The notes under the pieces were generated by a model that saw only the letters and a list, made by a program, of their open reading frames with translations, had not been told where the DNA came from and searched no databases. From assembly GCA_004835665.1 (NCBI GenBank), contig RBKR01000021.1:1086560-1150559 (forward strand): DNA of 64,000 bases, read 5' to 3'. This document shows positions 58,301-64,000 of this stretch, piece after piece; position 1 is the stretch's first letter; the number at the start of each line of letters is the position of its first letter. The position numbers and the translations under genes were made by a program. This DNA comes from Phoma sp. XZ068 (taxonomy: Eukaryota; Ascomycota; Dothideomycetes; Pleosporales; Didymellaceae).

Positions 58301-59970
58301 TTTCGCTGCGTGGAGACATGATGCGGCGGTGCAAGGAGCTGGGGATATCGTGCGCCGAGTGGGAGAGTCGCTGCCCGCCCGACGCAGCAGCCATCGTGTT
58401 CGTAACGCCCGAGTCGGCCGTGGGAGAAGCGTTCGCGACATTTTTGAACCGGCTGCGAGCGACGCGGCAGCTGGACCGTATCGTGATCGACGAGTGTCAC
58501 ATTGTGTTGAACCGTCGATACACATTCCGCAAGCAGATGCAACAGCTCGGCAGGCTGGCAGCAGCCGAGACGCAGATGGTGCTGTTGACAGCAACGTTGC
58601 CGCCGACCGAAGAAGACGAGCTGTATCGACGGATGCATTACCAGCGAGGGCAGGTCAAGATGTTCAGACAACCGACCACAAGGACGAACGTGGCGTATCA
58701 GACCATCAAGATCAGCCGGTCCGTGAAGAAGAAGGACGTCGAGTCGATGGTCATCAAGACAGTGTGGCAGAAAATGCGGAAGTACAGGACAGGCAAGCTC
58801 ATCGTGTACGGCAATTCGAAGCCGAAGGTGAAGGCGTTGGCAGAGCAATTAGATTGTCACGCGTATCACGCGGATGCCGTGGGCAAGGCGAGCATGTTAG
58901 CGGACTTCATGGCAGGCAAGCAGCGCGTGATCGTGGCAACGAGCGCGTTGGGAATGGGCGTGGACATACCGGATGTACGGTGCATCATTCACATCGATTG
59001 GCCGTTCACCATGTTGGATTACGCACAGGAGAGCGGCAGGGCAGGCCGGGACGGGTTGCGAAGCGAGGCGGTTTTGATCGTTCAGGATGGGAAACAACGC
59101 ACCGAAGACAACGAGACAGAAGCCGAGCGGCAGTTGGTGAGGGAGTATGTTGAAGGTGGTGAGAGCGGGGCGGCTAGCTGCAGGAGGGAGGTGTTGGACG
59201 GGTATTTGGATGGGAGGAAGGATCGAGCAGGGTGTAGAGAGGAGGACAACGAGGAGATGTGCGACGTGTGCCGAGGGATAGATGGGCAGTTGGAGGAGGT
59301 GGTTGAAGAAGAAACAGAAGAAGAGAGCGAGACAGACGACAACAGTAACGATGGAGAAGAAATGGACGTCGTCGAAGCGGAGCGGGAAGAGATGCGGCGG
59401 GTGTTTCAACAGCAGGAGCAGGCGCGCCGGGGGCCGTGGCAGACGTTGACTGAGCATCGACAGCAGGAGTTTGCCGACGTAGAGTGGGTGCGCAGGCAGT
59501 TGGCGTGGTGGGCGAATCGCTGCGGGATTTGCGAGGGAGCAGGCGATCCACAGAGCGGACACGACATACGGCAGTGTTGGAGGGCAGAAAGCAAAACAGC
59601 GAAGGAGATGGTACAGAAGATAGACGACCAGGTTCGGTTCCACATGTTTTCAGGTTGCTTCCCGTGTGGTGGCGTACCGCAGGAAATTTGCAACAGCTGG
59701 GAGCCGAACGAGAAAGGGAAGTATCGAAGGGTAGGGGGAGGGACTTGTCAATACAGCGGGGTGTTGAGCGCAGGATTAACAGGCATAGTATTCGGTTACA
59801 CGGAGGCAAACGCCCGATGGCAGGCCCGATTAGCGGAGTTTGGGGTGGACGATGCAGGACCGGGTAGGATGTTAATCGAATATTTAGGGAAGAAGCAGCC
59901 GCTGGACAACGTGGAGAGCAACAACTTGGTAAAGGAGTTTTGTTGGATTACACGGCTGTTGGCTGAGTAG
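55309..59970 (+). CDS. Telomere-linked RecQ helicase with N-terminal zinc fingers and a tyrosine-recombinase-like region
   Basis: ATP-dependent 3'-5' DNA helicase of the RecQ group. Genes of this kind sit next to telomeres in several fungi (TLH in Magnaporthe, tlh1/2 in fission yeast, UTASa in Ustilago). 1,553 aa from the ATG at 55309; the frame is open further upstream but has no earlier ATG. N-terminus: C22-x2-C25-x11-H37-x4-H42 finger and two further Cys/His pairs, like the OrsD/DUF3505 type. Residues ~365-385 are strongly acidic. Residues ~700-890 resemble a tyrosine-recombinase core: R759 (QQRLEAM), R811 (AAYREIA), H855 in GHS and Y864 in VYARG, with the standard H-x8-Y spacing, though the usual His of HxxR is Ala808. 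Helicase: Walker A MPTGAGKS (969-976), DECH (1061-1064), TATLPP, QESGRAGRDG (1240-1249), then a RecQ-type zinc region (CRRE...CDVC) and a Cys/His-rich C-terminus (CGICEGAG...C...CFPCGG). Intact and free of RIP. Confidence 0.9.
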   Translation: MSEATVEHQYFEHLAEYQVAVCKECRYAVWPDQIESHLQKQHKRPPKNVRAVGDAVRQWAGLLQYPSEWTVPDNNVQPIPQLPVYDDGLLCQLEPEKCRHIARTIDSIKKHWRKDHNGWSLGKRQGRPSRTRAGALQAQMEDGCKRVHCQRLFGSRHGSQYFEVRHNPDSGPQPVPTEGEAAWARVGEEMAKTWANVEDRAKTTIEDGEKDEAAPWLERTGWLPYLNKLDRPELLASIEEPNIDPEKDEEPVEAAIWNAMDGLARVSQASVIERTGIFVRMEAIRTEKHQTRYTPLQAYMDDKSIKERSRPWKQILMFFARTQREHRWKSPKYRFTQQQREAWEALIEQAERDVGGVEMGVADEDQNEDGEDEEDEMMIDELDDEQDPSERDNEPEHAKLGPVEKACLDFCMALLKQTIRRKEYDCALVCALAVLGVKEDGWKGPELYPPILSSVIKITRFMVVQHALELSEPFEEEVFDDDSAYGGSDSGSSPPSPRRPKGCLEFVQQMMDSFMVRGSHSPMQWMLDLRTYGLKVHYNTTSRGHVEWMGKDELLYKNLHFTMAQFRGMVHGMQAEAKRLLVEELLFCGKQTAGQVPQIPWEQLRDNPTDERPGWNFLKDHRTRMPVDGEKWLFERAGQDANVRERFIKPGSRSGIDRKEVERYMDRVIAFREKLAALVHMAEGQPARWPELGSVRHSNTIKGGHRNIFIEDGMVAFVTRYHKGYAVSGDVKIIHRYLPREVGELVVYYMWLVLPFQQRLEAMVWEKEAISSHMWPADPSGRKWTSDRFREILKRESRVGLKQELTIAAYREIAIGISRRFLRPSSAFRAEEAEENEEWNEENMLATIQDEQAGHSAHVAGMVYARGIMEMAGVTADRRQLFRNSSTDWHRFLGFQSAVDAVADVKKRKKAPFESEADEARIERLERLRKMDPAAQLQRMKGKKAKFRGVQKEAIEAIIAGESPVVAVMPTGAGKSMLFMLPGWAEQGGTTVVVVPLVSLRGDMMRRCKELGISCAEWESRCPPDAAAIVFVTPESAVGEAFATFLNRLRATRQLDRIVIDECHIVLNRRYTFRKQMQQLGRLAAAETQMVLLTATLPPTEEDELYRRMHYQRGQVKMFRQPTTRTNVAYQTIKISRSVKKKDVESMVIKTVWQKMRKYRTGKLIVYGNSKPKVKALAEQLDCHAYHADAVGKASMLADFMAGKQRVIVATSALGMGVDIPDVRCIIHIDWPFTMLDYAQESGRAGRDGLRSEAVLIVQDGKQRTEDNETEAERQLVREYVEGGESGAASCRREVLDGYLDGRKDRAGCREEDNEEMCDVCRGIDGQLEEVVEEETEEESETDDNSNDGEEMDVVEAEREEMRRVFQQQEQARRGPWQTLTEHRQQEFADVEWVRRQLAWWANRCGICEGAGDPQSGHDIRQCWRAESKTAKEMVQKIDDQVRFHMFSGCFPCGGVPQEICNSWEPNEKGKYRRVGGGTCQYSGVLSAGLTGIVFGYTEANARWQARLAEFGVDDAGPGRMLIEYLGKKQPLDNVESNNLVKEFCWITRLLAE

Positions 59971-60354
59971 GCGCAGTAGTAGCAAATGAAAGATTTTCCG
60001 TTCGCGATTCGCTGTGCAGCAGAGTTTGGTTCGGGCCGGGACGCAAGTTGGGGTAGTGGAGTTTCGGTTGGGCCCGGACGCAAGTCAGGGTGGGGTTACC
60101 GGTGTTTACGGCACGCAGATTATCAACAAGACAGACAAAGAAGCTGAGTGTGTAGGGAGCGCAGACAACGCGCATACGAGCGCAGAGAGTGTGAGCAGAG
60201 AGGGCAGTAGAGACAAGAGGAGGTGTTAGAGCTTGCAGTCAGGCCAGGACGCAAGTCAAGATTGAGATAGGGTTATACGTGGTTTGGTCAAGCGGGCAAC
60301 AGCATACAGCATTGTAAAAGAACACAGCAGCCAGCAAGAGGTGCCCACCAACCC

Positions 60355-60476
60355 GAGTGGTTCCCCAAGTGGTTCCCCAAGTAGTTCCCCACGTGGTTCC
60401 CCAAGTAGCGCGCCACCCCAAGTGGTCCGAAAGTAGTCCCACCAGCCCAAGTGGCCCGAAAGTGGTCCCCCGCCCA
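60355..60476. repeat. 12-bp tandem repeat (five copies) followed by a 28-29-bp doublet
   Basis: 60,355-60,414 is five imperfect copies of AAGTGGTTCCCC. 60,420-60,448 and 60,449-60,476 are two copies of a unit beginning AAGTGGTCCGAAAGTAGTCC, apparently derived from the same motif. Confidence 0.75.
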
Positions 60477-60896
60477 ACCAAGTGAGTCCACATCAGTGAC
60501 GCCAAATTAGTAAGAGCCGATTATTTAAGAAAAACCAACAGCCAAGAAAGAGCGCGCAACCCAAGAAGAGCCCACAATCCAGGCAGAGCACCCGAAACCA
60601 AGTGAGTCCCCAACCCAAAGCACCCGTTTGTATTGAAAAGAAAGCGCAGGATCAAGACAGCGAAAATTTGGGAAAAGTAAGATGCGGAGAGGAGGCATTT
60701 GAAAAGGTCACCAGGGGGTTTAGGCAGATGGATCGGGATGGGGACAACATGTAAAAAGGTGTTTTGGGCGTTTAGAGAGGATTGTCACAAGATAGAACAG
60801 AAGCTAGGGGAAGTTTGGCAAACCCGATTGTGGTGCCGCAGCCAGAAAGGCATTCCCAAGCCCGTAGATGCCGTAGTGCGTGAGAGAAGGGTGGAC

Positions 60897-61690
60897 AGTG
60901 GGCCCGCCAGGTGTCACACGAGAGCGAAGAGGCAGGTGCAGAGTTGGTTGGAGGAGCGGATGCAGGTTAGGGTTAGGGTTACCGGTATTTGGGGCAAGCC
61001 GACAAAGGAACAGAGGCCCGTAGAGAGACCCGTAGCCCGTGGAGGTGCCCCCGAACGCGTAGAAAGACAGGCAACAGGCAGGAAACAGCCGCAACCCGCG
61101 AAGATGCCCCCGAACCGGTGAAGAGACCGGTAATGCGAGGGTAAGAGAGAGAAGGGGGGGTGGGCGGTGGGCCCGTGGCAAGGTATCAGAGGGGGTAGAG
61201 ACAAAAGGGCGGGCGGTAGGCCCGTAGAGAGGTATCAGAGGGACGAAGAGGGGTTGGCGGTGGGCCCCGTCAGGGCAGAAAAACAAGGCGAAGACCCGTA
61301 GGTGATTAGAGGGCTAAGAAGTGTTAAGGAGTGCGAGGAGAAGGGTTAGAGAGAAAGGGGATTGCGGTGGGCCCCGTTCAAGACAGAAGAGCAGGGCGAA
61401 GACCCGTTAGCGAGTGTGAAGATGTAAGAATGTAGGGGTGGGCGGTGGGCCCGTCAGGTGTCACAAAGCAGGCGGGCGGGGCGGTAGAGGATGAAGGAGA
61501 AAGAGGGGAGGTGGGTGGGGCCGTGATAAGGTATCACGAGCCGAGGGTGAGGGAGGCAAGAAGGGAGAAGAGAGTCGTTGAGGAGAAGGCAGAAGAGGGC
61601 GGGCGATGGGCCCGTCAGGTGTCACAGAGAAGCCGAGCGCAGCGGTGAAGTAGAAGGGGTGGGCGGAAGGCCCGTGGGGAGGCACAAGAA
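60897..61690 (+). repeat. Irregularly spaced GGTGGGCCCGTCAGGTGTCAC-type motif, about ten copies
   Basis: Variants at 60,897, 61,164, 61,211, 61,255, 61,364, 61,441, 61,511, 61,600 and 61,661, with outliers at about 63,527 and 63,595. The core GGGCCCGT is the most constant part; half the copies continue AGGTGTCAC or AGGTATCAC. Spacing varies from about 45 to 110 bp, so this is a decayed or shuffled array rather than a clean tandem. Confidence 0.65.
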
Positions 61691-62267
61691 GCGCCGCGGT
61701 TGAGAAAAGAGAAGAGGCAGGCGACGAAGTCGTGGTGAGGTATTACCGAGAGGTCCGCAACCCGTGAAGAGGCCCCCGTAACCCGTGCGATAGTGACATG
61801 TAAAAGAGGGTGCAGCAGATACCCGTCCGAGTGGCAGGAGCCCGTAGAAAGGCCCCGGAGGCGCAAAGAGCGTAACGTAGAGCGGTTCAAGAGCGCAGCA
61901 AGGGTAGGAAAGAGCGAAGTAAAGAAGAAAAGAGCGGCAACCGGTAGCTGAGGGTAGGACGCAGGTAGAGGGTAGGACGCAGTTACAAGGCCCCGCAAGC
62001 CGAGGAGGTTTGCGGTCAGTAGCAGACAGCAGGGATCACATCATCAAGGCGTCAGGGAGGGCAAGAAGAGAAGTAGAAGGTAGAGGGTGAGCGGAGAGCC
62101 GGCAAGGTGTTTACAGCGTGAAGTTGGGTTCAGGGCCGGACGCAAGTCAGGGTTAGGGTTATCCGTATTTGGGGAAAGTAGACAACAGGACAGAAGCAAA
62201 CGCGGAGGCCGAAACCCGGATCCCGTTAGCCGTTATCCGTTTCGGCAGTCCGCAAGCGCAAACCGTT

Positions 62268-62390
62268 GAATTCAAGGAAAGTTCAAAAGTTCAGCAGCTC
62301 AAAAGTTCAGCAGTTCAAAAGTTGAAAAGTTCAAAAGTTCAAGAAGTTCAAGAAGTTCAAGAAAAGTCAAGTTCAAGGAAAGTTCGAGAA
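62268..62390. repeat. AAAAGTTCA tandem array
   Basis: About ten degenerate 9-10-bp units of AAAAGTTCA(G), turning into AAGAAGTTC units at the right end. Confidence 0.7.
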
Positions 62391-62399
62391 GAGAGAAAA

Positions 62400-63360
62400 G
62401 ATAAGCAGAGGAAAGGGAGTAAAGAAGAGAGTTGAAGTTAAAAGATCAAAGAAAGCGGGTGGGTAAGAGGGCGTAAAATTGAAAAGAAACGTTAAAGGTA
62501 AAAAGAAAAAATAAGCAGTTTAGTAGTTTAGAGAAATCAGTAAAGAGAAGAAAAAAGGATTAGAGAACACAGTAGAAAGGATTTGAAAGATTTTTTTCAA
62601 AGATAAAGAGAGTTTCAAAGAAGAGTTAGCAAGTAAGTGTTGAGAAATAAATAATAACAAAGAAAAGAGGTAAAGTTATAGGAAAGAAGTAAAGAGGAAT
62701 AAGAAAAGAAATAGAAATACACAGGCAAACAGAAGAAACAAGTAGTTTAGTAGTTATAAAAAAAAAATCAAGGGAAGATGAAAAAGTTAAAGAGTTACAA
62801 AACGTGTTTAATAGAGAGAAGGCAAGGTAGAAACAAAGCAAGAAGGGGGATTAATGGTTTCAAAAGAAAGTTGACAAGAATAAGCAGGGGTTAAAGTAGC
62901 AAAAGAGGATAGAAGAGAGTGTTTTAAAGGAGGTGAAAGAAAGAAGATAAAGAAAGTAGTAAAGAAAAGAGAGGAAAGATTGAAATGAAAAAGATAGAGG
63001 GAGAATTAGGACAGAGGTAAAAGAGAAAGAAAAAAGGTTAGTTAAGAAAAGGGTGAGGGTAGAGACAATAGTAAGAGTAAGAAAGAAAAGAAGAATAAGT
63101 AGAATAAGTAGAAAAGAGATTCAGATTAGAATAGATTTAGAGATACAAAAGAAAGAAAGTGCAAAGTATTGTCAAAAAGTAGTAGGAAAAGAAGAGCGGG
63201 GTTAGGGTTTTATAGTTATAAGGAAAAAGAGATAAGAAGAAAGGAGGAAAGAAGTAATAAAGTAGATAAAAGACAGAATAAAAAGAAGTACAAATAAGTT
63301 TAAGTAGGGGTAAAAAACACGGAAAGAAATACAAGCAGAGGCGAGTATAGATACAAAGAA
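62400..63360. other. About 1 kb of purine-rich (plus strand) non-coding DNA
   Basis: Mostly A and G on the plus strand with few C. Any open frame here is a composition artefact. A single GGGTTAGGGTTTT run occurs at about 63,200-63,212. Confidence 0.7.
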
Positions 63361-63362
63361 AA

Positions 63363-63506
63363 GGTGTAAACAAGTGAGGAGGTGTAAACAAGTGAGGAGG
63401 TGTAAACAAGTGAGGAGGTGTAAACAAGTGAGGAGGTGTAAACAAGTGAGGAGGTGTAAACAAGTGAGGAGGTGTAAACAAATGAGGAGGTGTAAACAAG
63501 TAAAAA
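63363..63506. repeat. 18-bp tandem minisatellite, eight copies
   Basis: Unit GGTGTAAACAAGTGAGGA: six identical copies from 63,363, a seventh with one change (AAATGAGGA) and a partial eighth. No spacers, so not a CRISPR array. Confidence 0.9.
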
Positions 63507-63609
63507 AGGTAGAAAAGAAAAGAAAGAGTAGGCAGTAGGCCCGTAGGGTGTTTAAAGAGAGCAGTTATTAGTTAGTTACAAGTAGGGGATGTGGGTGGGG
63601 AGCCCGTCC

Positions 63610-63907
63610 GAGGGTGAGGGAGAGAGAGAGAGAGAGAGAGAGTGAGAGTGAGGGTGAGGGAGAGAGTGAGAGTGAGAGTGAGGGTGAGAGAGAGAGTGAG
63701 AGAGAGAGTGAGAGTGAGGGTGAGAGAGAGAGTGAGAGAGAGAGTGAGAGTGAGAGTGAGAGTGAGGGTGAGAGAGAGAGTGAGAGTGAGGGTGAGGGAG
63801 AGAGTGAGAGAGAGAGTGAGAGTGAGGGTGAGGGAGAGAGTGAGGGTGAGAGAGAGAGTGAGGGTGAGGGAGGAGAGAGAGAGTGAGAGAGAGAGAGTGA
63901 GAGAGAG
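63610..63907. repeat. GAGAGT/GAGGGT hexamer-like microsatellite next to the telomere
   Basis: Nearly 300 bp made only of GA and GT steps in 6-bp multiples (GAGAGT, GAGGGT, GAGTGA). The GAGGGT form differs from the telomeric TTAGGG by two bases. It runs directly into the telomere. Confidence 0.9.
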
Positions 63908-64000
63908 GGTTAGGTTAGGGTTAGGGGTAGGGTTAGGGTTAGGGTTAGGGTTAGGGTTAGGGTTAGGGTTAGGGTTAGGGTTAGGGTTAGGGTTAGGGTT
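63908..64000 (+). repeat. Telomere, (TTAGGG)n
   Basis: About 15 repeats oriented 5'-TTAGGG-3' toward the end of the sequence, so this is a right chromosome end. The first few include variants (TTAGG, a repeat with an extra G followed by TAGGG); the rest are perfect and reach the last base. Confidence 0.98.

Larger units (their letters stand above)
60033..62188 (+). repeat. Dispersed subtelomeric motif containing interstitial telomere repeats (about five copies)
   Basis: Core GGGCCGGACGCAAGTCAGGG, followed in the fullest copies by TTAGGGTTA, CCG(T/G)TATTTGGGG and an A/G-rich CGACAAA/AGACAACA tail. Copies are at 60,033-60,056, 60,070-60,135, 60,241-60,282, 60,961-61,006 (second half only) and 62,132-62,188. 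Weaker GGACGCAG echoes lie at 61,957-61,982. The GGTTAGGG inside two copies is telomeric sequence. Confidence 0.7.
59971..63907. repeat. Subtelomeric repeat region between helicase gene and telomere
   Basis: About 3.9 kb with no credible gene. The plus strand is G-rich and then, from about 62,260, almost wholly purine. Several repeat families (given separately) alternate with unique sequence, including short interstitial TTAGGG runs at about 60,966-60,979 and 62,148-62,160. Open frames here come from repeats and biased composition. Confidence 0.8.

Noticed and set aside
57709..58848. Long open frame on the minus strand opposite the helicase gene (also 56,175-56,900 and 58,897-59,643)
   Set aside because: Antisense frames kept open by the GC-rich codon bias of the helicase; the sense strand carries all RecQ motifs.
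57822..59153. 443-codon plus-strand frame overlapping the helicase in another frame
   Set aside because: Arg/Gly/Ala-rich shadow of the helicase coding sequence without any domain.
63137..63499. 120-codon minus-strand frame with repeated FTPPHL units
   Set aside because: Six-residue periodicity is just the 18-bp tandem repeat read in frame; the rest is purine-rich filler.
63363..63506. Direct repeats resembling a CRISPR array
   Set aside because: The 18-bp units are contiguous with no spacers, and this is a eukaryotic chromosome end. It is a minisatellite.
63614..63886. 90-codon open frame of Arg/Glu/Ser on the plus strand
   Set aside because: It is the translation of the GA microsatellite, which has no stop in several frames.

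Overview
The window is the right-hand end of a chromosome from a filamentous ascomycete (Pezizomycotina). The last ~93 bases are TTAGGG repeats running to base 64,000. Genes have short 40-73 nt introns with GT...AG ends and CTAAC/CTAAT-like branch sites. A ~19 kb block is saturated with C-to-T change of the repeat-induced point mutation (RIP) type. A Dothideomycete is my best guess; the sequence does not prove the class.

Layout. (1) 1-4,306: ordinary genes: a small multi-pass membrane protein (-), the GPI-anchor enzyme GlcNAc-PI de-N-acetylase (+), and a serine-rich conserved protein (+) split by one in-frame TAG. (2) 4,307-7,513: no gene I can support. (3) 7,514-29,367: a secondary-metabolite locus: a Zn2Cys6 regulator (-), a highly reducing polyketide synthase (HR-PKS, -) and, from a shared 837-bp divergent promoter, a non-reducing PKS (NR-PKS, +) with SAT-KS-AT-PT-ACP-CMeT-reductase order. 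The expected logic is that the HR-PKS makes a reduced chain, the SAT domain loads it on the NR-PKS, and the reductase releases a C-methylated aromatic aldehyde, as in asperfuranone, azaphilone and sorbicillin pathways. The flavin monooxygenase those pathways normally use is absent here. (4) 31,276-33,190: a sugar-porter MFS transporter. (5) 33,860-52,920: an AT-rich, gene-empty block of RIP-decayed transposons: two related Ty3/Gypsy chromoviruses, an inverted 3' end of one of them, three ~480-bp LTRs, and a pogo/Fot1-type transposase relic. (6) 52,921-59,970: an abrupt return to GC-rich, undamaged sequence with two divergent intact genes: a 597-aa unknown protein (-) and a 1,553-aa telomere-linked RecQ helicase (+) with N-terminal zinc fingers and, between fingers and helicase, a stretch resembling the catalytic core of tyrosine recombinases. 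(7) 59,971-64,000: subtelomere: several repeat families, a long purine-rich strand, a GA microsatellite and the telomere.

The most unusual parts are the helicase/unknown-gene cassette, unmutated between a RIP-destroyed block and the telomere; the sharp RIP boundary exactly at an LTR edge (46,981); the minimal HR/NR PKS pair; and the in-frame stop at 3,725. Exon boundaries were derived by hand from splice signals, frame and family similarity. Family names come from motif recognition, not database searches.
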